From: Deltaproteobacteria bacterium
GTDB taxonomy: Bacteria > Desulfobacterota > Syntrophobacteria > Syntrophobacterales > Syntrophobacteraceae
NCBI GenBank assembly: GCA_021780695.1
Contig: JAJXYD010000004.1
Span: 61,144-125,143 of the forward strand
Length of the DNA: 64,000 bases
Direction: 5' to 3'
How positions within the stretch are numbered: the first letter of the stretch is position 1; each line of letters begins with the position of its first letter. A program made the translations under genes and the position numbers. Below are positions 45,482 to 55,464 of the stretch, piece after piece. The notes below the pieces were generated by a model. The model did not search any database and was not told the origin of the DNA. It saw only the letters and a program-made list of their open reading frames with translations.

Positions 45482-46586
45482 GCTGCTTATCGTGCTGGCA
45501 GTGATCGGGATAGCTGCCGGGCTTGTGAACGCCTATTTTTCGGGCCAGAAGAAACCGCCGCTTCCCCCCGCTTTCCACCCCGCCCAGGACCCCTATGCCA
45601 AGGGCGTTTACGCCGAGGGCATAATAGAGAGCTACCAGCCCAACGGAGAAAATATCAACATATTTCCGGAAGTTTCAGGCCGGGTCACCCATATCTATGT
45701 CCGCGAGGGGCAAAGAGTTGCCAGGGGCACGCCGCTTTTAAAAATAGACGATTCGACCCAGTTGCCAACGGTGGCGCAGGAACAGGCTTCGGCAATGGCC
45801 GCGCTCGCAATGCTAAAGGAACTGAGGGCCGAACCGAGGGCCGAAGTTCTCTCGGTAAATGAGGCCCAGGTTGTCGCGGCCAAAGCAAGCCTTAAGACCG
45901 CCAAAGATGACCTGGCCCTGCTTCGAAAGTCCTATGCCCTTAGCCCCAAATCGGTTAGCACGCAGCAGTTGACCGATGCGGCCAATGCGGTAAAGGTTGC
46001 CGAAGGCAACCTGCTGGTCCAGAAGAAAAATTATGAACTGACCAGGGCGGGCGCCTGGAGCTACGACATCCAAAATCAGCAGCATCTCTACGAGGCGGCG
46101 CAAAAGACCTATGAGGCCGGAAAGGCCCTGCTAAATGAATATACCGTACGCGCCCCCGTTGACGGAGTCGTTCTTTCGATCATCGCGGCCAAGGGCGCCT
46201 TTGCATCCACCGCGGGTATTTATGAGACCTATACGCAGGCCTATACCCCGGTTATCGTCATGGGTGAGGCCAAACCCAGCTATCAGGTCCGCTGCTTTGT
46301 CGATGAAATTCTTGTCCCGAGGCTTCCCGCCTTCTCCAAGATAAAAGCCAAAATGTATCTGAGGGGAACCGACATCAGCGTGCCTCTTCAGTTCGTGCGC
46401 GTGGCCCCCTATGTCATCCCCAAGGTCGAATTGTCCGATCAAAGGACCGAACTGGTGGACGTAAGGGATCTGTCCGTGCTGTTTAAGTTTAAGCCGCCAA
46501 AGGGCGTCCACCTCTATCCTGGAATACTTGTCGACGTCTATCTCCAGGCCAGGGACGGCAAACAAAATAATAAGAGTTCGCGATGA
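45471..46586 (+). CDS. HlyD-family periplasmic adaptor
   Basis: 371 residues with an N-terminal membrane anchor (about 5-22), lipoyl halves around IFPEVSGRVTHIYVREGQRV and TVRAPVDGVVLSIIAAKGAF, a long helical hairpin between, and a beta-barrel domain. Start TTG 45471 with GGAGG upstream. It overlaps the next gene by ATGA. With the permease and ATPase it resembles DevBCA of cyanobacteria, an exporter of envelope lipids; substrate here unknown. Confidence 0.9.
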   Translation: MKTKLLIVLAVIGIAAGLVNAYFSGQKKPPLPPAFHPAQDPYAKGVYAEGIIESYQPNGENINIFPEVSGRVTHIYVREGQRVARGTPLLKIDDSTQLPTVAQEQASAMAALAMLKELRAEPRAEVLSVNEAQVVAAKASLKTAKDDLALLRKSYALSPKSVSTQQLTDAANAVKVAEGNLLVQKKNYELTRAGAWSYDIQNQQHLYEAAQKTYEAGKALLNEYTVRAPVDGVVLSIIAAKGAFASTAGIYETYTQAYTPVIVMGEAKPSYQVRCFVDEILVPRLPAFSKIKAKMYLRGTDISVPLQFVRVAPYVIPKVELSDQRTELVDVRDLSVLFKFKPPKGVHLYPGILVDVYLQARDGKQNNKSSR

Positions 46587-48061
46587 ATATCAGTAAACGC
46601 TTGATTCACCGGCTCAAAAATACATTATATCTGCTCATTTCGGCTCTTTTCATGACGGGCTGCATGGTGGGTCCCGATTTTGTGCGGCCCCAGCCCCCGG
46701 CGGTTAGCCGATACACGCACGAAAAAGAGGCTCAAAAGACGGTTACGGCCGCGGGCGAGACCCAAAGATTTGAAATCGGCGAAAAAATCGCCGGCGACTG
46801 GTGGCTGCTGTTCAAGTCCGAGGAACTGGACGCGGTCGTAAGAAAGGCCGTCGAGGGCAACCCCAGCCTCCAGGCGGCCGTCTGGACCATGAAGCAAAGC
46901 CGGGATAACCTGCGGGCAGGCTACGGCGTATTTTTTCCACAAGTGGACGGCAACTTTGGGGTCAGCCGGGAGAAGTTCTCACCGGCCCAGTTCGGCGGCG
47001 GAAACTTTATCAAAAGCTCCACTTTCGATCTCTACACCCTGGCGGGTACGGTCAGCTACACTCTGGATATCTTCGGCGGGCAGCGCCGCCAGGTGGAAAG
47101 CCTTGCGGCCCAGGCGCAATATGAGGAGCAAACCGCGCGCGCGGCCTACCTTACTCTTGTGGGAAACGTGGTAAACGCCGCAATCGCCGCCTCTGCCTAC
47201 CGGGCCGAAATCGCGGCCACGCGCCGTATTATCGCCTTTCAGAAAAACCAGGTGGATATTACGCAAAGCCAGGCCGAAGGCGGAACGGTCCCCTATTCGA
47301 ATGTGCTTGCGGTGCGCACCCAACTGGAAGCAACCCGGGCGAGCCTGCCCCCGCTGCAAAACAACCTCAGCCAGTCCGAACACCTGCTGACGGCTCTTCT
47401 GGGCAAGCTTCCACAGGAGTGGACGCCTCCAAAGCTCGATCTGGCCCAAATTTCCCTCCCGGCCCAAATCCCCGTGACTCTTCCCTGCGAACTTGTGCGC
47501 AGCAGGCCCGACATACTTGCCGCCGAAGCCCAGCTTCACAGCGCGAGCGCAAACATCGGAACGGCTACGGCCGCCCTGCTCCCAAACCTGACGCTTAGTG
47601 GAAATATCGGGCAAAACAGCACCAACATCACCAACCTCTTCGAAACCAGCGCGGGCTTTTGGTCTCTTGCCGCCAACGCAGCCGCCCCCATATTCCACGG
47701 CGGCACGCTCTGGTTTGAACGCCGTGCGGCCATCGACGCCTACAAAACATCGCTTTACAACTACCGGCAGGTGGTTGTAAGCGCTTTCCAGCAGGTAGCC
47801 AATTATCTTCGAGCCCTCGAATTCGACGCCCAAGCCCTCAAGGCCAACGCCGACTCGCTTGCAACGGCCACGGAAAATCTAAAGCTTGTCAGCGCTAATT
47901 ATGGGGCTGGAATTGCCAATTATCTCCAGCTCCTTTCCGCCGACACCCAATACCAGCAGGCGAAAATGGGCTTTATCGAGGCCCGCGCGCTTCGCCTCCA
48001 GGACACAGCCGCTCTCTTCACGGCCCTTGGGGGCGTTTCGTGGTCGCCGCCCCGGGAATAA
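46583..48061 (+). CDS. NodT-family outer membrane efflux lipoprotein
   Basis: Outer membrane channel of the RND-type OMF lipoprotein family, 492 residues. Signal peptide with lipobox FMTGC (Cys27), then GPDFVRPQPP, DWWLLFKSEELDAVV, two OEP repeats, and RSRPDILAAEAQLHSASANI, all hallmarks of NodT/OprM. Last gene of the exporter operon, so all three envelope layers are supplied by one transcript. It ends 20 bp from the convergent methylene-THF reductase. Confidence 0.93.
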   Translation: MNISKRLIHRLKNTLYLLISALFMTGCMVGPDFVRPQPPAVSRYTHEKEAQKTVTAAGETQRFEIGEKIAGDWWLLFKSEELDAVVRKAVEGNPSLQAAVWTMKQSRDNLRAGYGVFFPQVDGNFGVSREKFSPAQFGGGNFIKSSTFDLYTLAGTVSYTLDIFGGQRRQVESLAAQAQYEEQTARAAYLTLVGNVVNAAIAASAYRAEIAATRRIIAFQKNQVDITQSQAEGGTVPYSNVLAVRTQLEATRASLPPLQNNLSQSEHLLTALLGKLPQEWTPPKLDLAQISLPAQIPVTLPCELVRSRPDILAAEAQLHSASANIGTATAALLPNLTLSGNIGQNSTNITNLFETSAGFWSLAANAAAPIFHGGTLWFERRAAIDAYKTSLYNYRQVVVSAFQQVANYLRALEFDAQALKANADSLATATENLKLVSANYGAGIANYLQLLSADTQYQQAKMGFIEARALRLQDTAALFTALGGVSWSPPRE

Positions 48062-48081
48062 ATCCGGATAAAACCGCGGCT

Positions 48082-49656
48082 CTAAGGCCTTAAAAGACAC
48101 GAACCCGACGCCCTGCACCTTTGGGCAAGTTCGTTGTCCGGACCCTGGTGGTCGCGCTGCATGTAAAAATTGAGCCACGACGAGGTCTTGTTGAGCTCCC
48201 ACATTCGAGGCGGCACGCACCCTTCCATCAACTCACGAGAGGTATTGTCGCCGGCCATCCGGTTATAGGCGCGATCCCACACACAGGGCCGCTCCGGGTA
48301 TACCTCGCAGCGGCCGTCCCTGCTTCCTCCGCAGGCCCCGTTTCGGCAATGCTTTGCGCACTGGGATTCAGGGCAAAGGAAACCCACGTGCTGAATCGCG
48401 CAGTCGCCGCACCTGCGGCAACCAAGCATGATCCGCTTGGGGATATCTTCCAGCAGGCTCATTACGAACTCGCCGGCCGCCGTCCGGTCCACCGGTTCAA
48501 ACATTCTGCGATAAGTGGGAGCAAGGGGGTGTTCGGAGTTGAAAAACATATCGTGGGTTTTTCGAAGGAGCCAATAGCGGAGGCGTTCGAGCCTGCCGAT
48601 GTCGGGGGGCTTTTTGCCAAAGCGGCAAGCCCCGTTTGAATCCTCTGATTTGGGGGCGCAGGCGTAGAACCCACCGGGTTGAGGAAAATCAAAATCGGGC
48701 AGAAAATCCCTCCACTGACCTTCAATTTCCGCGAAACGGTCCAAAATGCGGCCCACCATATCATAGCGGCGATGTATTCCCCCGATGTGGATCCCCGCGT
48801 ATCCCAGCCCCTTTAGAACGGCGGCAAGGCGTGCGGCCCTCTCTATCGATGCCCGGCGTCCTTCGGCCTTATCCTGCCACTCCTTCTCGATTCGCTTTAA
48901 AAGCGGGTCGGTTACCACAGCTCCCGGTACATTGCCCGAGTTTATGATGCGCGCCACCTTGGGGGTGAGCACATAGACCGAACCCAAAGTCGGCAGGTTA
49001 AGCCCCATCGCCTTTTCAACCTGGATCAATTCCCTGAATTTTCGTGCGTCGTAGCCCAGCTGAGTTATGACGAACTGAGCTCCCGAGGCGGCCTTGCGCC
49101 ACAATTTGGCATACTGGGCATAACACTCCCCCTCTTTGCTCTTAAAAGGCGAAACCGCACAGCCGGTAAAAAACCCATCGGGATCCCCCGCGGCGTTTAT
49201 ACGCTCGGAGAGCAGCCCCAACAGCATCTGCAACTGCACCGAATCCAGATCGAAAACCGGAGCGCCCTGGCCGCCAAACCCCTTGCCCGAATAGTCTCCG
49301 TTCAAAGCCAGGATGTTTTTCATTCCCATCATCGCCAGTTGCAGAGCACGGCTCTCCATGCCTACTCGGTTGGAATCGCGGCATGTGAAATGAACTATTA
49401 CGTCCATACCGATCTCAAAAATGTTGTACCCAAGCACATCGGGACTAAGCGACGGATTGCCCCCCGGGTTGTCCGTAATGGAAACGGCCGATACGCGACC
49501 GTCACTGAAAGCGTCGCGCGCAATGGACATGACGGTATCAACGGTCCTGCCGAAGGCTTCCCGCCCCGGCACAAGCTCAAGAGTGACAGTGAAATGATCC
49601 GGGTTACTGATTTCAAGCGGCAGACTGCGGATCATTCCGGTATCCAAACGAAGCAT
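48082..49656 (-). CDS. Methylenetetrahydrofolate reductase fused to MetV-type C-terminal domain
   Basis: 524 residues. The N-terminal 300 form the MetF TIM barrel (FTVTLELVPG, AVSITDNPGGNPSLSP, ILALNGDYSG, FVITQLGYDARKF). The C-terminal 160 hold a cysteine-rich domain like MTHFR_C/MetV (LGCRRCGDCAIQHVGFLCPE, GACGGSRDGRCEVYPERPCV), probably a metal-cluster or protein-contact module. In acetogens and sulfate reducers MetF and MetV act together in the Wood-Ljungdahl methyl branch; here they are one chain. AAAGGA 8 bp before ATG 49656. Confidence 0.88.
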   Translation of the reverse strand: MLRLDTGMIRSLPLEISNPDHFTVTLELVPGREAFGRTVDTVMSIARDAFSDGRVSAVSITDNPGGNPSLSPDVLGYNIFEIGMDVIVHFTCRDSNRVGMESRALQLAMMGMKNILALNGDYSGKGFGGQGAPVFDLDSVQLQMLLGLLSERINAAGDPDGFFTGCAVSPFKSKEGECYAQYAKLWRKAASGAQFVITQLGYDARKFRELIQVEKAMGLNLPTLGSVYVLTPKVARIINSGNVPGAVVTDPLLKRIEKEWQDKAEGRRASIERAARLAAVLKGLGYAGIHIGGIHRRYDMVGRILDRFAEIEGQWRDFLPDFDFPQPGGFYACAPKSEDSNGACRFGKKPPDIGRLERLRYWLLRKTHDMFFNSEHPLAPTYRRMFEPVDRTAAGEFVMSLLEDIPKRIMLGCRRCGDCAIQHVGFLCPESQCAKHCRNGACGGSRDGRCEVYPERPCVWDRAYNRMAGDNTSRELMEGCVPPRMWELNKTSSWLNFYMQRDHQGPDNELAQRCRASGSCLLRP

Positions 49657-49910
49657 ACTCGTTATCCTTTACCTGGAAATGGATTGGCCAGACCACAGTG
49701 AAAATTATAAACCCTACCTTAACACTATAGTATACCCTCAATCACGGGAGATGAATAGAAACTATTGCAAAATGGAGGGGAAATCCTCGAATATGCGGTA
49801 TCCGGAAAAACGGCAGCCCCCTCGCCCAATCGCCTCACGGCCCGTTAGGATGCGGTAAAATCCCAAGGCGGAAGAGGGAAACTTATTTATCGGCTCCAAA
49901 CCGGCAGGGA
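49657..49910 (-). promoter_or_regulatory. Upstream region of the MetF-MetV gene
   Basis: Gene-free. Minus-strand TATACT and overlapping TATAGT near 49724-49735 are -10 candidates about 70 bp before the gene, without a convincing -35. No riboswitch recognised. Confidence 0.35.
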
Positions 49911-49973
49911 AAAAAAAAGGGCCAAAAGGGGGATGCGCCAAAATCTTTGTCAGCGCGCTCCCTTTTGGCCCTC
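49911..49973 (-). terminator. Strong intrinsic terminator
   Basis: AGGGCCAAAAGGG and CCCTTTTGGCCCT pair in a stem longer than 12 bp, followed on the minus strand by about nine T. It ends the transcript of the small unknown gene at 49992-50291. The plus strand also has a T-rich run after the stem, so it may work both ways. Confidence 0.88.
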
Positions 49974-49991
49974 AATCCTCTTTTTTATTTC

Positions 49992-50291
49992 CTAAGAACA
50001 GCACAGAGTCAACACCGGGATAAGGGAAGTTCCCTCAATTTTGCTTTTAAAACCGACAGCTTCGGCAACCGCTGCCGGTTTGTTTTCCAGCAAAAACCCA
50101 AGAGTTCTGATTTTTTCTTTAATGGGCAAGTCCGAATCGACCGCGATCCAGTCATGTCCATCCCTGGAAAAGCGCACACCCTTTCTAAGATCAAGGCCTC
50201 GCGCCTCTATACAGGTGACATTGCGAGCTCTTGCAAGGTCTTGCAGCGTCGTATAATCAAGCCTGCTTGCTTTGTTCACTCTTTTTTCCAT
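49992..50291 (-). CDS. Small protein of unknown function
   Basis: 99 residues from ATG 50291 with GGGAG 8 bp upstream; a longer frame from 50363 lacks support. It opens MEKRVNKASRLDYTTLQDLA and contains DGHDWIAVDSDLPIKEKIRT, reminiscent of the strand-helix before the HExxH helix in ImmA/IrrE proteases, but the HExxH site itself is absent (LGFLLENK in its place). This likeness is weak. It ends in LTLCCS. Terminator just downstream supports a real gene. Confidence 0.6.
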   Translation of the reverse strand: MEKRVNKASRLDYTTLQDLARARNVTCIEARGLDLRKGVRFSRDGHDWIAVDSDLPIKEKIRTLGFLLENKPAAVAEAVGFKSKIEGTSLIPVLTLCCS

Positions 50292-50378
50292 AACAGCGCT
50301 CCCTCTTCGAACGGAACTCTTTAACACAAGATTTGAGTAATCACTCAATCGAGGCCGCGCCACAGGAAAAGATCTCTT

Positions 50379-51311
50379 TTAGGCCGTTTCGGGTCCGAAG
50401 GCCACAACGTCGTCCATGCTCTCGGCCCCCCCGACAAGCATGACAAGCCGGTCGACCCCGAAGGCGATCCCCGCGCAGGGGGGAAGATTTTCAAGGCTTG
50501 CGAGAAACTGCTCGGGCATGGGATAGGCTCTTTTCTCCAGCCGCTTTTTCGTCTCTATGGCAGCCCCAAATCGCAGCCGTTGCTCCCGGGGGTCGGTCAG
50601 TTCGCTAAAGCCGTTGGCAAGTTCGACTCCGGCCCAGAAAAGTTCAAACCTTTCAGCCACTTCGGGCTCACCTGGCTTTATCCTGGCCAGGGCCGCCAGA
50701 GTCGCCGGGTAGTCTTCGAGTATGCACGGGGTTGGAAAACCGAGGTTTTTCTGCACCTTAAGAGACATATCAAGATCGAAGCGGTCTTCGTCGGGGTCTG
50801 GGCCCGGCTCCCAGCCCGCGAATTTTTGAAAGGCCCGCCTTACCGATAAAGACTCCCAGGGGCCCTCGAAATCGAGACGGGCACCCCGAAAAACAACGCC
50901 CTCCCCTTTGGCGAGACTTGCGCAGACAAAGCGCACCAACTTTTGACAGTCCCGCTGCAAGTCCTTATAATCCGCCCCAGAGCGATACCACTCGAGAATG
51001 GTGAATTCAGGATGGTGGAACCTTCCGCGTTCACCCGCCCGGAAGGCGCGGGTTATCTGGAATATCTTTTCGAACCCGGCGGCAAGCAAGCGCTTCATGT
51101 GAAGTTCCGGACTGGTGGACAAAAAAAGGCCGGAACCGGCGGCAATCGGGCTTATGTGGGCCTCGGGAGCCGGTGCGGCGGTAAGAAGGGGGGTCTGGAC
51201 TTCGAGAAACCCCTCGTCTTCGAAAAAGGTGCGAATAAGTCTGAGAACGCGGCAACGGAGCTCGAGAAAGCCTCTTTTGCCGCCCAGGACCTCTTTTTCA
51301 TCTGTTTGCAT
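50379..51311 (-). CDS. epmA: EF-P--lysine ligase EpmA (PoxA/GenX)
   Basis: Class II lysyl-tRNA-synthetase paralogue without the anticodon-binding domain, 310 residues. It attaches (R)-beta-lysine to a lysine of EF-P. Motif 1 FLEVQTPLL, motif 2 FQITRAFRAGERGRFHHPEF and motif 3 GIAFGVDRLVML are intact. The start overlaps the efp stop (TGATG), so enzyme and substrate are co-translated. The partner aminomutase EpmB is not in the window. Confidence 0.93.
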   Translation of the reverse strand: MQTDEKEVLGGKRGFLELRCRVLRLIRTFFEDEGFLEVQTPLLTAAPAPEAHISPIAAGSGLFLSTSPELHMKRLLAAGFEKIFQITRAFRAGERGRFHHPEFTILEWYRSGADYKDLQRDCQKLVRFVCASLAKGEGVVFRGARLDFEGPWESLSVRRAFQKFAGWEPGPDPDEDRFDLDMSLKVQKNLGFPTPCILEDYPATLAALARIKPGEPEVAERFELFWAGVELANGFSELTDPREQRLRFGAAIETKKRLEKRAYPMPEQFLASLENLPPCAGIAFGVDRLVMLVGGAESMDDVVAFGPETA

Positions 51312-51883
51312 CAGCCTTTGACGCGCTCCACATACTGGCCCGACCTTGTATCGATGCGGACCAGCTCGCCTTCTTCGACGAACAGGGGAACCTGTATGAC
51401 ATGGCCGGTCGAAAGAGTTGCCGGCTTTGTGGCCCCCGAGGCGGTATCTCCCTTTATTCCGGGGGCGGAGGAGACGATTTGGAGTTCGACGAAATTGGGG
51501 ACCGTAATACCAATGGGGCGTCCCTGGAACAGTAAAACGCTTACCAAAAGATTTTCGGACAGAAAGTTTGCCGCATCCCCAACGGTCTCGCTTGCCATCT
51601 CGATTTGCTCGTAGCTCGACATGTTCATGAAATGGTAGCCCTGAGCGTCGTTATAGAGATATTGCATTTCCTGTTCTTCAAGATCGGCGGAGGTGAATTT
51701 GTCACCGGAGCGATAGGTGCGATCAAATTGGATGCCGGTGATCATGTTTTTTAGGCGGCAGCGATAGAGCGCCTGACCTTTTCCGGGCTTTGTGAATTCA
51801 AAGTCCGTTATGAGGTAGGGTTCACCATCGATTTCGAGTTTTACGCCCTTTCGCAGTTCGCCGGCGGTGAGAATGGAAGCCAT
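51311..51883 (-). CDS. efp: Translation elongation factor P
   Basis: Relieves ribosome stalling at polyproline. Three-domain KOW/OB protein of 190 residues. The modified residue is Lys35 in the loop KPGKGQAL, the form expected for EpmA-type beta-lysylation. AAAGGA 7 bp before ATG. It shares an AT-rich divergent promoter region with eno. Confidence 0.96.
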   Translation of the reverse strand: MASILTAGELRKGVKLEIDGEPYLITDFEFTKPGKGQALYRCRLKNMITGIQFDRTYRSGDKFTSADLEEQEMQYLYNDAQGYHFMNMSSYEQIEMASETVGDAANFLSENLLVSVLLFQGRPIGITVPNFVELQIVSSAPGIKGDTASGATKPATLSTGHVIQVPLFVEEGELVRIDTRSGQYVERVKG

Positions 51884-51923
51884 CAGAGGTCCTTTCGCAA
51901 TATTAAATTGATTTAAACTTTAT

Positions 51924-51953
51924 ATTATAATAGTAATTTATCGAAATGGTCAA
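51924..51953 (-). promoter_or_regulatory. Probable efp promoter
   Basis: Minus strand: -35 TTGACC (51948-51953), 18-bp spacer, -10 TATAAT (51924-51929). The predicted start is about 35 bp before efp. The surrounding sequence is very AT-rich and also serves eno in the other direction. Confidence 0.7.
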
Positions 51954-51976
51954 TGCAGTTGCTTACTATCCTTTAA

Positions 51977-53284
<1,308 letters not shown>

Positions 53285-53327
53285 GGGGCTGAAGAGGCCC
53301 TTTGTCCTGCTTGCCGATCTGTTTATT

Positions 53328-53352
53328 GAGGCTTGACCTGAAGCCTTTTTTC
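53328..53352 (+). terminator. Intrinsic terminator after eno
   Basis: AGGCTT (53329-53334), loop GACCTG, AAGCCT (53341-53346), then six T. The TTGACC inside its 5' arm and loop could also be the -35 of the tRNA promoter, with a weak TAAATG 17 bp on. Confidence 0.8.
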
Positions 53353-53376
53353 GAGTAAATGTACCGGATTGCTTAA

Positions 53377-53451
53377 GGCGGCATACCCAAGTGGCAAGGG
53401 AGCGGTCTGCAAAACCGTTATACAGCGGTTCAAATCCGCTTGCCGCCTCCA
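53377..53451 (+). tRNA. tRNA-Cys (GCA)
   Basis: 75 bases. Acceptor stem GGCGGCA/TGCCGCC, discriminator T and encoded CCA (53449-53451). Anticodon stem GCGGT/ACCGT with loop CTGCAAA gives anticodon GCA at 53409-53411. T arm contains GGTTCAAATCC. U73 is the identity base for cysteine. Confidence 0.97.
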
Positions 53452-53458
53452 GAAAATA

Positions 53459-53496
53459 AAAAGGGATTGGCTTAAATACAGGCCAATCCCTTTTTT
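53459..53496. terminator. Bidirectional terminator, tRNA-Cys / rubrerythrin-like gene
   Basis: GGGATTGGC (53463-53471) pairs with GCCAATCCC (53482-53490). Six T follow on the plus strand and a T-run also follows on the minus strand, so it serves the tRNA and the convergent gene at 53537. Confidence 0.9.
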
Positions 53497-53536
53497 GCGG
53501 ACTCTAAAACCCCTGCGGATAATAAATCCGGCCGCC

Positions 53537-53989
53537 TTACCAGACTTCCGGATAGGCTATCGAAGTATAGATTTCTTCCAATTTTACCTTGTGGGCTTTT
53601 TCCATGTTTGCCAAAGCCACAAACGTCTCTTTTTGCTCTGCCTCCGTACTGGCCCGGGAGAGTCTGAGGTAGAATTGCATGGCCTCCTCTTCGGCTTTCA
53701 TGGCCAAACCGATTGCATCGGCGGGCTTCATGGATATCGAAAGCTTGGGCTTATCGATACTTTCGGTCACCTTGAAATCGGCTACCTCTGCAAAATGGAA
53801 GGGCTTTTTCCCCGTTAGATATCCTTCAAGGAAAATCTTGTGTTTGTTCTCCTCTTCGGCCAGCTCGGCGAATATGTTCTTAAGACTTTCGTCGCTTGTC
53901 TTTTCCGAAACGGATTTGTAGAAATCGTGTGACGCTATTTCGTCTTCTATCGCCATTGCAAGAATTTTCCGGTACTCCTCGCTATCCAT
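53537..53989 (-). CDS. Rubrerythrin-like ferritin-family protein
   Basis: 150-residue four-helix-bundle protein with di-iron ligands visible as EDEIASHDFY, EEENKHK, KAEEEAMQFYLRL and NMEKAHK. It lacks the C-terminal rubredoxin domain of classical rubrerythrin. Such proteins reduce peroxide or store iron in anaerobes. GGAAGG precedes ATG 53989. It lies 41 bp after the flavodoxin gene and could share its promoter. Confidence 0.87.
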   Translation of the reverse strand: MDSEEYRKILAMAIEDEIASHDFYKSVSEKTSDESLKNIFAELAEEENKHKIFLEGYLTGKKPFHFAEVADFKVTESIDKPKLSISMKPADAIGLAMKAEEEAMQFYLRLSRASTEAEQKETFVALANMEKAHKVKLEEIYTSIAYPEVW

Positions 53990-54030
53990 CTTGTCTTCCT
54001 TCCCTATTTATAAAAAGCCAAAACACGCCC

Positions 54031-54474
54031 CTATTTTGCACCAAGCGTCTTTTTGGCTATCTCCCGCCCGTAATCCTGAGCCATCGTCGTTGCGCCGCCA
54101 AGGGCGGCCGACTTGAGCCTGAGAGGTTCTCCCACCATATTCATCTTAAACACATTGGTCATGGTGTCGAAAATGCGCCCCGGCGCCTCCCCGCTCCATC
54201 CAAACGCCCCGAAGGCCCCGCCGGCTTTGCCCTCAAGCTTTGCCTTCTCCGCGGAAAAAAGGAAGGTCTTCATCGACTGGAGCATCTCCCCATGATAGGT
54301 GGCCGATCCCAGGACAACGGCATCGTAGCCGCTCAAAGCTTCTTCGCCCTCGGTTTGATTAACGTTTAGCACATCGACGTCCAGGCCTTCAAAACGCATC
54401 CCTTCGGCGATCAGTTGCGCTATCTTTTGAGTCTGATTGGTTCGCGTCGCATAGATTACGGCTCCCTTTGCCAT
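54031..54474 (-). CDS. Flavodoxin-family protein
   Basis: 147-residue FMN-binding protein. The phosphate-binding loop ATRTNQTQKIAQ follows the first strand (GAVIYATRT), and YDAVVLGSATYHGEM and AFGAFGWSGEAPG form the ring-binding loops. ATG 54474 is preferred because GAGGAG is 8 bp upstream; ATG 54480 is too close to it. It probably carries electrons to stress enzymes such as the neighbouring rubrerythrin-like protein. Confidence 0.88.
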   Translation of the reverse strand: MAKGAVIYATRTNQTQKIAQLIAEGMRFEGLDVDVLNVNQTEGEEALSGYDAVVLGSATYHGEMLQSMKTFLFSAEKAKLEGKAGGAFGAFGWSGEAPGRIFDTMTNVFKMNMVGEPLRLKSAALGGATTMAQDYGREIAKKTLGAK

Positions 54475-54590
54475 CTTCATGTCTCCTCTAGGTTTGATCG
54501 GCCAAGGTTAGGGCAGGCATGCCCGAATCGAGCGCCACCCGTTTGGAAAATACAGTGTTTCCACCTTTTGCACTTTCCGGATTTTTAACC

Positions 54591-54619
54591 AATCTAGAAC
54601 CGTTCTAACTTGGAGTCAA
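54591..54619 (-). promoter_or_regulatory. Promoter with palindromic operator in the spacer
   Basis: Minus strand -35 TTGACT (54614-54619), 17-bp spacer, -10 TAGATT (54591-54596). The palindrome TAGAACCGTTCTA (54595-54607) sits between the two elements, where a bound repressor would block RNA polymerase. It is about 115 bp upstream of the flavodoxin gene. Regulator unknown. Confidence 0.6.
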
Positions 54620-54960
54620 GCTTCAGAAAGACCCCCGTTAAAGATCAATAAATAAAACAGGATAATGTTGCAAGTTTATACGGCCAAACCCCTTTGAAAA
54701 TTCGGCGGCTATCTGAAAAACACCCTACCACTCAACCCGATCGGCTCGAAGGAGTGCTTTATCTTTTCGGGGATCCAATCCATCCGGGGCAAAGCGATAG
54801 AAAAAACTGAGGAGCGAGGATAAAAACATTTCCGCCAGGGAGGCGAAGCCACGAAAGTTGCAATACTTGGAGCCGGGCACTCTGAGAATTTGCAGAGCTG
54901 CTGCAGGCGTCTGGAGGCCTCATGGTGGAAGACGTGACATCCTCGGGAGCGCCTCCCGGA
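54620..54960. other. Gene-free stretch
   Basis: About 340 bp between the flavodoxin promoter and the MFS relic. Only short frames without recognisable products were seen. Confidence 0.4.
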
Positions 54961-54961
54961 G

Positions 54962-55231
54962 AGGAGATGCGCCGCCTACCTGTTTTGCATCCTTGGAAGC
55001 ACCCCTTTGGGCGGCATGTTCATAGGACAGATGGCGCAAAGGTTCTCGGTGCACTTCGCCCTCGTGGTGATCGGTCTTACCGGAATCGGGCTTGTTGCCG
55101 GGATGGTTTTATGGAAGGCAAGGCGGAAAATAGGTGTTCTAGGGATCCAAGAGGAGAAGAGGCCGTGGGGCGCGGAACCGGTCCCACGGCTTGTGCTGGT
55201 TACTCTAAAGCCCCTTTTGGTCTATCTTTGA
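54962..55231 (+). pseudogene. C-terminal remnant of an MFS transporter
   Basis: In frame with 55007 the translation reads YLFCILGSTPLGGMFIGQMA, then QRFSVHFALVVIGLTGIGLV, resembling the last two helices of MFS_3 family exporters, where a similar APLGSLLAG segment occurs in the intact MFS gene at 61580-62977. No upstream part of the transporter is present, so this is a relic. Confidence 0.65.
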
Positions 55232-55449
55232 TGCATCTGGTCGACTACAGCGCCGCCCACAGCGCCTGCTGCCGCACCGGCCGCGGCCCCTACGAGCAAC
55301 GGGGCGCCGAGTAGCGCAGCAGCCCCCAAACCCGCGGCCGAGCCTATGGCGCCGCCGCTAAGCACCCGTTGATCGGTGGCGTTCATTCCCGCGCAACCGA
55401 AGGTGCAGCAGACAAACCCCAGCACTACCAACCACTTTAGAACCTTCAT
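55222..55449 (-). CDS. Small glycine-zipper lipoprotein
   Basis: 75 residues with a lipoprotein signal peptide (cleavage before Cys19 in CTFGC) and a Gly/Ala-rich zipper (LSGGAIGSAAGLGAAALLGA, AAAGAVGGAVVDQM) of the YMGG/Gly-zipper type. Such proteins span or stiffen the outer membrane. ATG 55449 with GGAGGGGG upstream. It overlaps the MFS relic slightly on the other strand. Confidence 0.8.
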   Translation of the reverse strand: MKVLKWLVVLGFVCCTFGCAGMNATDQRVLSGGAIGSAAGLGAAALLGAPLLVGAAAGAAAGAVGGAVVDQMHQR

Positions 55450-55464
55450 CTTTTCCCCCTCCTC

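Noticed and set aside
54922..55314. 130-codon plus-strand frame
   Set aside because: Overlaps the MFS relic frame and the lipoprotein gene; Arg/Gly/Cys-rich composition typical of an out-of-frame reading.
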